DNA of 40,016 nucleotides from Alphaproteobacteria bacterium (GTDB lineage Bacteria; Pseudomonadota; Alphaproteobacteria; Micavibrionales; Micavibrionaceae), in NCBI GenBank assembly GCA_028282385.1, contig JANQIB010000135.1, positions 1 through 40,016 of the forward strand, in the 5' to 3' direction. The first letter of the stretch is position 1. Every line of letters begins with the position of its first letter. A program made the translations under genes and the position numbers. Shown here one piece after another: positions 24,237 through 32,549 of the stretch. The notes under the pieces were generated by a model. That model was given only the letters and a program-made list of their open reading frames with translations, did no database searches and was not told the DNA's origin.

Positions 24237-24920
24237 ATGAATTTACTACCAATAACAATGGGCATTGGCCGGGTTTCGGCCGGTGCCCAAGCTTTTTCAG
24301 AAGATCTTGATCCCGAGCTGAAACAAAAAGTTTTGGAGCGGGATTCCCATACTTGCCGGTTTTGCGGTTTTAAATCCCAAAAATATCAGGAAGTACGGGC
24401 GCTGGATGGAAACCCGGACAACACAAAGCTGGATAATCTGGCAACATCCTGCATTTTTTGCAATCAGTGCTTTGACCTGGAAAAGACCAGCCTGATGCGC
24501 TCAGGCGTCCTGATCTGGCTGCCTGAAATGTCACAGGCTGAGCTCCACCATACTGCACGGGCAATCTATGTGGCGCGGATTTCACAAGGTTCTATGGCCG
24601 AAACAGCAAAGGCCGCCTATAAGACACTAATTGACCGGCGTGAAGTGACCAAAGAACGTTTAGGGACGGATGATCCTTATATTCTGGCAACTGTCATGCG
24701 TGATTTTTTAGGGCCGCGCCATTATGCAAGGCGAAGTGAAAAACTTGAAGGTGTCCGTCTGTTCCCGCTGGACCGGAGAATCATCAAAGAAGGCGAACTT
24801 GAATTTAATCAATTCCCGCAGATTTTAGCCTATTGGCGGTCCAAAGACGGGCCCTTCGGCGGCAAACCGCCCGCCCAGTGGAAAAACTTTTACGCCAAGG
24901 TCAACCAGGCGGCAGCTTAA
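24237..24920 (+). CDS. dotN: DotN (IcmJ), zinc-binding coupling-complex protein
   Basis: DotN is a subunit of the type IVB coupling complex that carries substrates to the channel. This 227-residue protein has an HNH-like zinc fold with two CxxC pairs, C40/C43 in HTCRFCGF and C72/C75 in SCIFCNQC, as in IcmJ. The HNH nuclease catalytic residues are not evident, as expected for a structural zinc site. Other IcmJ-like parts are the GVLIWLPEMSQAELHHTARA segment and the C-terminal WRSKDGPFGGKPPAQWKNFY region (split here). The start at 24237 lies 9 nt after dotP; an internal ATG at 24258 is possible. The usual partners DotL and DotM are not in the window. Confidence 0.9.
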   Translation: MNLLPITMGIGRVSAGAQAFSEDLDPELKQKVLERDSHTCRFCGFKSQKYQEVRALDGNPDNTKLDNLATSCIFCNQCFDLEKTSLMRSGVLIWLPEMSQAELHHTARAIYVARISQGSMAETAKAAYKTLIDRREVTKERLGTDDPYILATVMRDFLGPRHYARRSEKLEGVRLFPLDRRIIKEGELEFNQFPQILAYWRSKDGPFGGKPPAQWKNFYAKVNQAAA

Positions 24921-24972
24921 CCCGAAATATTCCCGGCAGGAATAGAATTTCCCCTATCTCTATGATCCAGAG

Positions 24973-24978
24973 TATAAT
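24973..24978 (+). promoter_or_regulatory. Candidate -10 box of the dotO leader
   Basis: A perfect TATAAT lies in the 236 nt gap between dotN and dotO, with no convincing -35 at the right distance. A small hairpin, TATTCC with GGAATA, sits just upstream near 24928-24944. A transcript from here would include the short frame at 25035 and structured element 2. Confidence 0.35.
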
Positions 24979-25034
24979 ATTCTGTTAGAAACTGATTTTA
25001 TTCGGTTTTTTGTTATTTGTGAGGAAAAATACCA

Positions 25035-25064
25035 ATGGGTTTAAAAAAGTTAATAGTCGTTTGA
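25035..25064 (+). CDS. Possible leader peptide upstream of dotO (9 residues)
   Basis: ATG at 25035, with GAGGAAA about 8 nt upstream, opens a 9-codon frame MGLKKLIVV ending in TGA. The stop codon directly touches the left arm of structured element 2. This arrangement is suggestive of a translated leader affecting folding of the element. A frame this short could easily be chance. Confidence 0.25.
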   Translation: MGLKKLIVV

Positions 25065-25144
25065 TTTTTCTTTTGCACAAGACACAAGCGACGCTGAGTA
25101 GAAAGCCTACTTGAGGAGCGCAGGAACGGTGTGCAAAAGAAAAA
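25065..25144 (+). repeat. Structured repeat element, copy 2 (80 nt, 5' UTR of dotO)
   Basis: A perfect 14 bp inverted repeat (25065-25078 with 25131-25144) encloses an inner hairpin (25097-25101 with 25107-25111). The core has CAAGCGACG and TGAGGAGCGCAGGAACG, nearly the same as copy 1, and total length is the same 80 nt. The right arm abuts GGAAAC, the ribosome-binding site of dotO, exactly as in copy 1. The outer arms differ in sequence from copy 1 but still pair fully. Confidence 0.75.
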
Positions 25145-25156
25145 GGAAACGTCTAG

Positions 25157-28100
25157 ATGCGCTTTATTGATAAAATTCTGGCCCCGTTTCAGGTTGCATT
25201 CAAGCAATCGATTGAAACCTTTATCCGTCTTGAAACCTCTGAAGATGAAACAACCATTGTCGCTTCAGATGGCTCGCTGATGACCTACGTCAAAATTGAC
25301 GGTAGCCGTCAGATTATCGGGGAAGAGGAATATAACTACCTGATCGAGGCCGCCACGATTAAAATCGGTGCACGATTTGACCGCCAGGGACATGCTCTGC
25401 AGGTTTATTTTGTCCGCGATCCCAACCGGGTTAAATCATATCTGGAAAAAATGGTGAAACCTGCTCGGACGACCGCGGAAGATAGCGATCTGGAAGTGAC
25501 GGACGTTTTTGATGAACGGGTGCGCCACCTCTCCCGCTTTGTCTCTTACGAAGAATGTTACTTTGTCCTCTGGACACGTCCGTCCGCCCTGACCAAAAAT
25601 GAAACGAAACGCGCTACTGAAGAAATGCGCAAGAAAAAATGGGTCAAAGCCGGATACGCGCAATACCCGCTGGCGGCTTTATCAGGTCTGGGAACGCGTC
25701 ACCAAAGTTATGTTGCCTCCATGATGTCCTCCCTCGACGAACTTGGAATGAGTGCAAAAGTTCTGGACGTCAAAGATGCGCTGCGGGCCGTTAAAAATAA
25801 TCTTTACCCCAGCAAAGCCCATGAAGACTGGGAAGCTTGTTTGCCCGGTGATAAAATTCCCCCGCGCGCGCCAATGAGCCGGACCGATATGTCTGAAATC
25901 CTCTGGCCGTCTTTGCGCCAGCAACTGTCTCTTGCTGATGCTTATGTGATGAATGAATATACCGTGCGGATCGGAGACCTGCTTTGGGCCGGCGCGGATA
26001 TGACCTTGGCACCGATGGATCCAAGCCCGTTTCCAATGCTCTTAAACCGTTTGTTTGAAGCAAAAGTACCCTACCGGATTTCTTTTATGATTGAAGGCGG
26101 CGGCGCTTACTCGACAGCGCTGCGAACATTTGTGGCCACAATTTTAGGTGTGACAAACGCCACCAATAAACAAATCAAATATTCGCTTGAAGGATTACAG
26201 CGTCTGGCCCGGAAAGAACCCGTTGTGCGCCTGCGTGTGTCTTTTGCAACCTGGGCTCCGCGCGATAACCCGAACCTGTTACAGGACCGCCTGGCAAACC
26301 TCGTGCAGGCCGCAGAAAGTTGGGGTTATTGCCAAATCTCTGAATTTTCCGGTGATCCGCTCGACTGTGTGATGTCTTCAGCCATGGGCATTCACTGCGC
26401 GGGAAGTGCGCCATCAGCCGTTGCGCCAATGTATGAAGTGATGAAGCTAATGCCCTGGCAGCGGCCATCTTCGCCATTCAAACAGGGATCAATGCTCTTC
26501 CGGACACCGGACGGAAAAGTCTGGCCGTACCAGACAGGAACGAACGTGACCACGACATGGTTTGATTTGATGTTCGCGCAGCCCGGTGCAGGTAAATCCG
26601 TCTTGCTGAACTCCATGAATATGTGCTGCGTGCTCACGCCGGGGATGGCCAAGCTGCCTTACATTGCAGTGATTGATATCGGCCCGTCCTCTTCCGGGAT
26701 GGTCTCCCTTGTGAAAGAAGCGTTGCCTGAAGAACGCCAGCACGAGGCAACCCATTACCGGATGCGCATGACCAACGATTTTGCGGTCAACCCGTTTGAC
26801 ACGCAGCTCGGCTGCCGTTATCCGCTGATTGATGAAAGAAGCTACCTCGTTGAACTCTTAACGCTGCTTTGTACGGCGCCGGGACATGAACGCCCCTATG
26901 ACGGGATCCAGCAACTTGCCGGTCTTGTCGTTGATGAAATGTTCCGCTGGCGTGATGACGGCGCCGCCAATGCCGAGCCGCGGCCTTACCTGCCGCGTCT
27001 GGATGTGCAGGTCGATGACGTTATTTTACGGCACAATCTGCACCTGCCGTCCGACCCTTATTGGTGGGATGTTGTCGACCGGCTGTTTGATTTAGGCGAA
27101 ACACATACGGCGATTTTGGCCCAGCGCCATGCCGCGCCCACGCTTGCCGATGCAATTACTGCCTCGCGCCGCCCGCAAATCAGGTCCCTGCTTGAACAAA
27201 CGGCGGTCGGTCTGACAACGGAAAATGTCATCAACGCTTTTGAACGGATGATTACCTCATCTATCCGTGAATTTCCGATCCTGGCCGGGGTAACAAAATT
27301 CGATGTCTCCGATTCCCGGATTTGTTCGCTCGACCTGATGGACGTCTCACCGCAAGGAGATGATACTGCCGACCGTCAAACTGCTGTGATGTATCTTCTC
27401 GCCCGGCATGTGCTGGTGCGCAACTGGTGGATGGGCCCGGAAATGATTACCTCCATTCCTGAGAAATACCAGATGTGGCATGAAACCCGCCTGCAGGACA
27501 TCATGGAAACGCCAAAGCGGCTTTGCTACGACGAATATCACCGCACCGGGAATTCGTTATCTGTTCGCGCGCAGCTTGTCCGGGACGTGCGTGAAGGACG
27601 GAAGCGCGGGGTGCAAATCGCCCTGTCCTCACAGCTTCTGGATGACTTTGATGATGATATGATTGACCTCGCCACAGGGGTGTGGGTGCTCGGCGCGGCG
27701 ATTTCAGATCAGGCCGTTGATAATATCCGTGAAAAATTCGGCCTGTCCGATACAGCGCGGAATGTCATTCGTTATAAGCTGACCGGTCCGAAAGCCGGCG
27801 GCGCGCCCGTCCTGTTCGTTCTCGGAACAGTGGAAGGCCGCTATGAACAATTCCTCTTTAACACGCTCGGCCCGATCGAAATCTGGGCCCTGTCCACCTC
27901 TTCGGAAGATGTTGCCATTCGCACGCGGCTTTACGAACGGCTCGGTGCCAGCCGTGCGCGGCAGGTTCTGGCCGCAAACTTCCCTTCGGGCAGTGCGCGT
28001 AATGAAATTAAACGCCGGGTGATTGAACTTTCCGAACGCGGGGAAGCCCGGTCCGCGGCGCTAAAACAGGTGATCGAAGATATCGTGGATGAACTTGAAG

Positions 28101-28321
28101 AAGCATCCGGTTCAAAAATGCAATCACCTGAAGCCATTGCTGCGGCAAAAGCTGCTGAAGCACATGCCAAACGTAAAGAAGAAGAAGAGCGCATGCGCGC
28201 TGAACTGGAAGCGGCTGAAGACGCTTTCCAGAAATCTCAGCAGGAAGCACAAGCCGCCAAAGAAAAAGCGCAGGCTAAAAAAGAGGGCAAAGAAAGTCCG
28301 GATAAAAAACCGGACGCATAG
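25157..28321 (+). CDS. dotO: DotO (IcmB), type IVB VirB4-like ATPase (TraU family)
   Basis: DotO is the large inner-membrane-associated ATPase at the base of the type IVB machine and docks DotB. This 1054-residue protein starts with the IcmB-like MRFIDKILAPFQ. It has a Walker A loop QPGAGKS with K480, and a Walker B region RLCYDEYH with D792-E793, followed by RDVREGRKRGVQIALSSQLL. The last 80 residues are a charged, Ala/Glu/Lys-rich coiled-coil tail. Length and motif spacing fit the IcmB/TraU family. The ATG at 25157 has GGAAA about 8 nt upstream, directly after structured element 2. Confidence 0.94.
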   Translation: MRFIDKILAPFQVAFKQSIETFIRLETSEDETTIVASDGSLMTYVKIDGSRQIIGEEEYNYLIEAATIKIGARFDRQGHALQVYFVRDPNRVKSYLEKMVKPARTTAEDSDLEVTDVFDERVRHLSRFVSYEECYFVLWTRPSALTKNETKRATEEMRKKKWVKAGYAQYPLAALSGLGTRHQSYVASMMSSLDELGMSAKVLDVKDALRAVKNNLYPSKAHEDWEACLPGDKIPPRAPMSRTDMSEILWPSLRQQLSLADAYVMNEYTVRIGDLLWAGADMTLAPMDPSPFPMLLNRLFEAKVPYRISFMIEGGGAYSTALRTFVATILGVTNATNKQIKYSLEGLQRLARKEPVVRLRVSFATWAPRDNPNLLQDRLANLVQAAESWGYCQISEFSGDPLDCVMSSAMGIHCAGSAPSAVAPMYEVMKLMPWQRPSSPFKQGSMLFRTPDGKVWPYQTGTNVTTTWFDLMFAQPGAGKSVLLNSMNMCCVLTPGMAKLPYIAVIDIGPSSSGMVSLVKEALPEERQHEATHYRMRMTNDFAVNPFDTQLGCRYPLIDERSYLVELLTLLCTAPGHERPYDGIQQLAGLVVDEMFRWRDDGAANAEPRPYLPRLDVQVDDVILRHNLHLPSDPYWWDVVDRLFDLGETHTAILAQRHAAPTLADAITASRRPQIRSLLEQTAVGLTTENVINAFERMITSSIREFPILAGVTKFDVSDSRICSLDLMDVSPQGDDTADRQTAVMYLLARHVLVRNWWMGPEMITSIPEKYQMWHETRLQDIMETPKRLCYDEYHRTGNSLSVRAQLVRDVREGRKRGVQIALSSQLLDDFDDDMIDLATGVWVLGAAISDQAVDNIREKFGLSDTARNVIRYKLTGPKAGGAPVLFVLGTVEGRYEQFLFNTLGPIEIWALSTSSEDVAIRTRLYERLGASRARQVLAANFPSGSARNEIKRRVIELSERGEARSAALKQVIEDIVDELEEASGSKMQSPEAIAAAKAAEAHAKRKEEEERMRAELEAAEDAFQKSQQEAQAAKEKAQAKKEGKESPDKKPDA

Positions 28322-28331
28322 GTAAGATGCC

Positions 28332-28823
28332 ATGGCCAATAATACCGCATCAAAAATAAATCTTCCAAAACCGCAATATCATCGCGGCAAAGTCGCGGCG
28401 GCAGGGGCAACAATTTTCCTTTTGCTGTTGATCCTGATTATTATGTTTGCCTGCGGAAACCCCCGGCAGGGCACAATTCTATACGGTATTTGCAATACAT
28501 TTTTAGAACAAAACATTGCCTACCCGGAAGTGATCCGCCGGCAACGCGTCGAACAATATCCGCGCGGCGTGCGGATTTATTATTCAGAAATTGATCCGTT
28601 CGGTCAGCACAGATTTGACATGATTGAATGCGCGTTCTTTAAGAATGAAACCGGTCAGATCTTACTTGAAAATGTCATGATTAACCGGGAAGAAGTCGAT
28701 CAGGAGATCCTGGATAAATTTAACCCGACCATTCCGATCATCATGATGTCCGAGCCCAATCTTGACCTGCCCCCACCACGGCCGGATATTGAATTACAGC
28801 TTCGTGAAAGCATCGAAGATTAA
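28332..28823 (+). CDS. Single-pass membrane protein downstream of dotO, unknown function
   Basis: This 163-residue protein has a basic N-terminus, one transmembrane helix (about residues 22-42), and a periplasmic domain with four cysteines or fewer in view (C41, C54, C100). It ends in a Pro-rich segment (PNLDLPPPRPDIE). It begins 10 nt after dotO on the same strand, so it is probably co-transcribed and part of the secretion system. It sits at the traV-like position of IncI plasmids, but I cannot show homology. Its TAA overlaps the stop codon of the convergent ubiH gene, so the two genes share the TTAA at 28820-28823. Confidence 0.75.
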   Translation: MANNTASKINLPKPQYHRGKVAAAGATIFLLLLILIIMFACGNPRQGTILYGICNTFLEQNIAYPEVIRRQRVEQYPRGVRIYYSEIDPFGQHRFDMIECAFFKNETGQILLENVMINREEVDQEILDKFNPTIPIIMMSEPNLDLPPPRPDIELQLRESIED

Positions 28824-30094
28824 GACGCTTTTTTATGCTCGTCTTTGATCATGTCGGGAATCAAACCTGCCGTTCCCATGGCCTGGCGCATAAAAAACCG
28901 CTTCGCCGGATGAGAGCGTTCTACCATTTTCAAACCAAAAGCGCGCAGCGGTGAAAGTAATTTTGAACGACGGGAAAAAAGCTTCACCAGCGCATCCGTA
29001 ACCCCGGCCATCAACATATTATCCGGGCGGCGCGCCCGTTCATACGCGCTTAAAAGATCTACGCTGCCAACATCCTGCTTTGCTTTATGAGCTTGTATAA
29101 TCCTGTCTCCGATTTCCGCCACATCCCGCAGGCCGAGATTTAAGCCCTGACCGGCAATTGGATGGATCCCGTGCGCTGCATCAGCAACCAGCGCGGTGCG
29201 GTGCCCCGTATAGCGGTGCGAATGAATAAGACCGAGCGGATAGGCCGCGCGCCCGGCAATTGCCGTAGCCTGCCCGTATTCCGCCGGTAAACGGTCATTC
29301 AAAGCCGCAAGAAAATCTTCATCACTAAGTTGCATCAGAGACTCCCTGCTGCGTGTATCCTCTGTCCAGACAAGGCCGGATCTGTGAGCGCCTTGCGCAT
29401 TATCATTCATGGGGAGCATGGCAAACGGGCCGTCCGCGCGGAAATCCTCCAGCGCCATATTATGGTGTGGTTTTTCATGCACAACATTACAAATCACCGC
29501 CTGTTGGTGATAGGACCATTGACGTACGCCGATTTTTAAAGCCTCGCGCGTAAAAGATCCGCGCCCGTCCGCACCGATAACCAGCGGCGCATAAAATGTC
29601 CGGCCATCCTGTAACGTCACGCTGTTCAGATCATCATAAAAATCTATCCTGGTGACGCAAACCCCGCCCTCATGAGTGATAGATGGCGTTTTTTCGATCG
29701 TCCCGTACATCGCCTCACGCATATCTTTATTTTCGAAAATCCAGCCAAAAGCTCTGGCGTTCACATCCTGCGCCAGGAAATTTAGCAATGTCGGTGAGCC
29801 GTTTTGCGTGATCTTGATATCTTCGATACGGCAGCCTTTCGGTTCGAGTTCTTCCCAGAATCCGGCGCGGTCCATCACTTTCATGGAGCCGTAAGAAATG
29901 GCCGTTGTCCGTGTATCAAACCTCTTTTCGAGGGTTTTGCTGACCTCTTCACGGTCCAGGCAAATCACACGCACACCCTGGGAACCAAGGAGAATAGATA
30001 AGGTCAACCCGGAAGGACCGCCGCCAATAATAATAACGTCCGCATCTGCTTCCTGACCGCTTTCAGGATATTTTTCCGGTTGATGAACTGACAT
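28820..30094 (-). CDS. UbiH/UbiF/VisC-family FAD-dependent hydroxylase
   Basis: This 424-residue flavoprotein resembles the ubiquinone-pathway ring hydroxylases. The N-terminal FAD-binding motif is IIIGGGPSGLTLSILL (about residues 26-41). A middle motif, VIGADGRGSFTREAL, matches the DG site. The C-terminal FAD site is ALVADAAHGIHPIAGQGLNLGLRD. GAGGG precedes the ATG by a few bases. It is in the opposite direction to the secretion genes and appears to be an ordinary housekeeping gene. Which hydroxylation (C-5, C-6 or C-1) it performs cannot be told from sequence alone. Confidence 0.88.
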   Translation of the reverse strand: MSVHQPEKYPESGQEADADVIIIGGGPSGLTLSILLGSQGVRVICLDREEVSKTLEKRFDTRTTAISYGSMKVMDRAGFWEELEPKGCRIEDIKITQNGSPTLLNFLAQDVNARAFGWIFENKDMREAMYGTIEKTPSITHEGGVCVTRIDFYDDLNSVTLQDGRTFYAPLVIGADGRGSFTREALKIGVRQWSYHQQAVICNVVHEKPHHNMALEDFRADGPFAMLPMNDNAQGAHRSGLVWTEDTRSRESLMQLSDEDFLAALNDRLPAEYGQATAIAGRAAYPLGLIHSHRYTGHRTALVADAAHGIHPIAGQGLNLGLRDVAEIGDRIIQAHKAKQDVGSVDLLSAYERARRPDNMLMAGVTDALVKLFSRRSKLLSPLRAFGLKMVERSHPAKRFFMRQAMGTAGLIPDMIKDEHKKAS

Positions 30095-30179
30095 AAGACC
30101 CTCTTTAAAATCTGGCTTTTGCCTGGCGCGTTAAAATGATACACCTAAATATAGACGATAAAGCGCAAGGAGAGAAACC

Positions 30180-30518
30180 ATGAAAATGATTATGGCCGTC
30201 ATTAAGCCTTTTAAACTCGATGATGTGCGCGAAGCCTTAACAGAGCTTGGGATTGAAGGTTTAACCGTCACCGAAGTGCGCGGTTTTGGCCGCCAGAAAG
30301 GTCAGGCGGAAACCTATCGCGGGGCGGATTATGACGTGAATTACCTGCCCAAGGTTAAAATTGAAATTGTTGTCCCCGCTAAAATGGTCAAAAAAGCTGT
30401 AAAGGCCATTCAAAGCGCCGCCAATACGGAACGAATCGGAGACGGCAAAATCTTTGTCTGGAGCGTTGAAAACGCCATGCGGATCCGCACCGGTGAAGAA
30501 GGCGCCGACGCCCTTTAA
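30180..30518 (+). CDS. PII nitrogen regulatory protein (GlnK/GlnB type)
   Basis: PII proteins sense 2-oxoglutarate and ATP/ADP and control nitrogen assimilation. This 112-residue protein has the standard length. Y51, the uridylylation site, lies in the T-loop YRGADYDVNYLPK. The B-loop/C-loop signatures are NTERIGDGKIFV and the ending RIRTGEEGADAL. The start MKMIMAVIKPFKLDDVREAL and TVTEVRGFGRQKG look closer to GlnK than GlnB, but no amtB is adjacent in this window. AGGAGAG precedes the ATG. A weak sigma-54-like GG-N10-GC pair lies near 30115-30130. Confidence 0.9.
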   Translation: MKMIMAVIKPFKLDDVREALTELGIEGLTVTEVRGFGRQKGQAETYRGADYDVNYLPKVKIEIVVPAKMVKKAVKAIQSAANTERIGDGKIFVWSVENAMRIRTGEEGADAL

Positions 30519-30540
30519 ACTTTTTACCCAACGAACAAAC

Positions 30541-30624
30541 AATATTTCATTTAGACTAGGCGTAAGGAGCGACGTGTATGAATAACACACGAGCGACGAA
30601 ACAACGACGACTAAATGAAATATT
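30541..30624 (+). repeat. Structured repeat element, copy 3 (84 nt, 3' of the PII gene)
   Basis: A perfect 14 bp inverted repeat (30541-30554 with 30611-30624) encloses a 5 bp inner hairpin (30573-30577 with 30587-30591). The core holds GGCGTAAGGAGCGACG and GAGCGACGAAACAACG, related to the cores of copies 1 and 2 but more diverged. Like the others, its right arm is followed by GG. Here it lies between two convergent genes, not before a start codon. It may therefore act as a terminator or transcript-end structure, or simply be another copy of a dispersed repeat. Confidence 0.65.
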
Positions 30625-30640
30625 GGCAGTTCAAAAAAAG

Positions 30641-30687
30641 GGCCTTTATTCTTTTTACTAAGAAAGACAAGTAAAAGAATAAAGGCC
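30641..30687. terminator. Long palindrome, probable bidirectional terminator
   Basis: GGCCTTTATTCTTTTTACT at 30641-30659 pairs with 30670-30687 except for one bulged T, with a 10 nt loop. It follows a run of A residues on one side and has T-rich and A-rich arms. It lies between the convergent PII and IcmD-IcmC-like genes, the expected place for a shared terminator. Together with copy 3 of the structured repeat it accounts for most of the 201 nt gap. Confidence 0.6.
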
Positions 30688-30719
30688 GCTAGGTACCAGG
30701 GAGGTAAACTTAAATCTTT

Positions 30720-31667
30720 TTATCCAAAAGTAATCCCGTATTTATCGATGCCGAGTGTTTCCTGCACAGCGTTAATGACAGGACCAAGGTTCACGGCAAG
30801 GCCGCCGCCAAGTAAATGCGTCATGCCGGCCATAATAGAGGCCTGTGAGTTCCCTTCGGAAACCCCGCGAATAATGAAAAAGCCGCGGACAATACTAATC
30901 CAGCCGAGTAACATTACAAAGGCAACTACGGCGGAAATGACGGCTTCAATATGCGGCTCTGTTCCATTGAGACCTTCTTTGTAAACAAGGTCAGCGGTTA
31001 CTTTAATCTGTGTTGAATCAAATAAGGATTTTGATATCGCTGCAACCATTTTATCCATTGAGAATAATGCACCGGCGACAAGAAATGTCATGATTGTTCC
31101 GATCCCGGTTGGACCGCGCGCGCCTTCCTGCTCTGATTTCAGGAAGCGCGAAATACCGATCATCACGAGGATAATTCCGGCCAAATAAGAAAAACTGACA
31201 ATCAGATAATGCATTGGCGCCCAGAGATTGGTCATCAGACTAACCATCATCGCATCCAGCCCACCACCGGAAACACCGCCTGTTGAAAATTTTGATGTAC
31301 TGACGGGATCAAGGCCCTCAGCCACTGTATCCTGCACCGCTTCAATAAGCATCGGCAGGGATAAGAAAGCGCCGCCGGCAAAAAACCTCTTCACCGGATC
31401 CCAGATCGGTACTTGCTGCGGCGCCTCGACATGCTCCCTGAGCTTGAAAATCCCCCAGGCGCCAAAAAGAATTCCTGCTAAATAGGACAGTCCCGTCAAC
31501 AAACCGGGAATGTTATTCGAAGACTTAATGGTATTTACAATGACGGCGCCAAGCGTGCCTTCCGGGGTTTCACCCCCCTTAGGAAGAGCATGCGCAATAT
31601 CCGGTAAGAACAAAATAACCAGAAAGAACAGTCCGAAAAGCGCTGGAAACTGACTGTATTTTTTCAT
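30720..31667 (-). CDS. IcmD-IcmC-like fusion membrane protein (DotP-DotE type)
   Basis: This 315-residue protein has a signal-like N-terminus ending AHAL and at least five more hydrophobic segments. Residues about 52-115 closely follow DotP from this window: GLLTGLSYLAGILFGAWGIF, KLREHVEAPQQVPI and a Gly-rich FFAGGAFLSLPMLIEAVQDT. The second part (about 150-315) repeats the same idea, YLIVSFSYLAGIILVMIGIS and RFLKSEQEGARGPTGIGT, then two further hydrophobic stretches, which resembles the IcmC/DotE/DotV family. The gene appears to join two small Dot/Icm membrane proteins in one chain. It is separated from the main cluster by ubiH and the PII gene and lies on the other strand. Confidence 0.75.
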   Translation of the reverse strand: MKKYSQFPALFGLFFLVILFLPDIAHALPKGGETPEGTLGAVIVNTIKSSNNIPGLLTGLSYLAGILFGAWGIFKLREHVEAPQQVPIWDPVKRFFAGGAFLSLPMLIEAVQDTVAEGLDPVSTSKFSTGGVSGGGLDAMMVSLMTNLWAPMHYLIVSFSYLAGIILVMIGISRFLKSEQEGARGPTGIGTIMTFLVAGALFSMDKMVAAISKSLFDSTQIKVTADLVYKEGLNGTEPHIEAVISAVVAFVMLLGWISIVRGFFIIRGVSEGNSQASIMAGMTHLLGGGLAVNLGPVINAVQETLGIDKYGITFG

Positions 31668-31757
31668 GAAGATCCCTCTCCTGCCATATACTAAAATTAT
31701 AGCATTCTGGTCTTGTGAAAAGAAAATTTGTATAAATTATATAATGATAACAACGCC

Positions 31758-32378
31758 TTAAGAAACAGGCGCATCGACCTTAACAGGCAAATCTGCCGCA
31801 ATCGGCTCATCATCCAGCATTTCGATCATACCGCTTGGTTGCACTGCAAAATTAGCAATAAAAAGCGCGTTTGAGTAGTAAACGACGGCATCACACAAAA
31901 AGTGCCCTTGCTCATTCATGCCCTCAAAACTGGCATCACGGACCGTGCCTTCAATCACCATGCGGGTTTTATCATCCAGATCTGTCGGCAGATAAGGATC
32001 ATCCATACTCTCGGCAATCAGAAACGGGCCTTCTTCGCCGCGGACGAAAAAGCAGAAAAAACGTAAGTAATCCAGGACGTTCTCTTCGGTAACTTTGATC
32101 GGCGCCTTGGCATTCACCTCATGGATCGGCGGCGATGTGCCGTTCAGCCAGTAGAGATTTCCCTTATCTGTCAGGTAATAAATGAAGAGATTCCGGGGGG
32201 TCCAGGCCGGGTCCTTAACGCGGATCAAAGCAACCTGGTCATAAAAAGGCAGCATCCGCCACTGAACTTCGGTGGTATCGGACTTTACCTTGTATTTGCC
32301 GCCGACAGGGTCAATCTGGCCTAAAAAGCCCTCCAGTTCTTCTCCCTGCACCGGTGTCCACTTATCGTCTATATACAT
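31758..32378 (-). CDS. Conserved-looking hypothetical protein, 206 residues
   Basis: I do not recognise this protein. It is soluble, acidic, with no signal peptide or transmembrane helix. It is rich in aromatic residues (WRMLPFYDQVALIRV, RNLFIYYLTDKGNLYWLNG, YLRFFCFFVRGEEGPF) and appears to be a mixed alpha/beta domain. It ends in a Pro/Ala/Val tail. A good -10 box (TATAAT on the minus strand at 32425-32420) lies about 45 nt upstream, and it is divergent from rpmH. Nothing in its neighbourhood fixes a function; it could be a housekeeping or a secretion-linked gene. Confidence 0.7.
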   Translation of the reverse strand: MYIDDKWTPVQGEELEGFLGQIDPVGGKYKVKSDTTEVQWRMLPFYDQVALIRVKDPAWTPRNLFIYYLTDKGNLYWLNGTSPPIHEVNAKAPIKVTEENVLDYLRFFCFFVRGEEGPFLIAESMDDPYLPTDLDDKTRMVIEGTVRDASFEGMNEQGHFLCDAVVYYSNALFIANFAVQPSGMIEMLDDEPIAADLPVKVDAPVS

Positions 32379-32474
32379 GTTAAGGCCCGTCTTTATTTAA
32401 CTCATTGAAGCATATAAGGATTATACGCTTTAAACAAGGCATATTGCCAGTCACACGAAAAAGCGCAAGAAAAA

Positions 32475-32503
32475 TTGACATCCCGGCCAAAAGCAGGTAA
32501 AAC
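32475..32503 (+). promoter_or_regulatory. Promoter of the rpmH operon
   Basis: A perfect -35 box TTGACA (32475-32480) is 17 bp from TAAAAC (32498-32503), about 50 nt before the rpmH start. A strong sigma-70 promoter is expected for rpmH-rnpA. Confidence 0.6.
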
Positions 32504-32549
32504 CCGCGCCAGAATACTAAAAATTGACGAGATATAAGGGTGAAAAGCC

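Noticed and set aside
24237..24920. HNH endonuclease of a mobile element or defence system
   Set aside because: The CxxC pairs and flanking regions match DotN/IcmJ and the gene lies between dotP and dotO.
30100..30135. Sigma-54 promoter for the PII gene
   Set aside because: There is a GG-N10-GC pair, but the flanking bases match the consensus poorly, so it was only mentioned in the PII entry.
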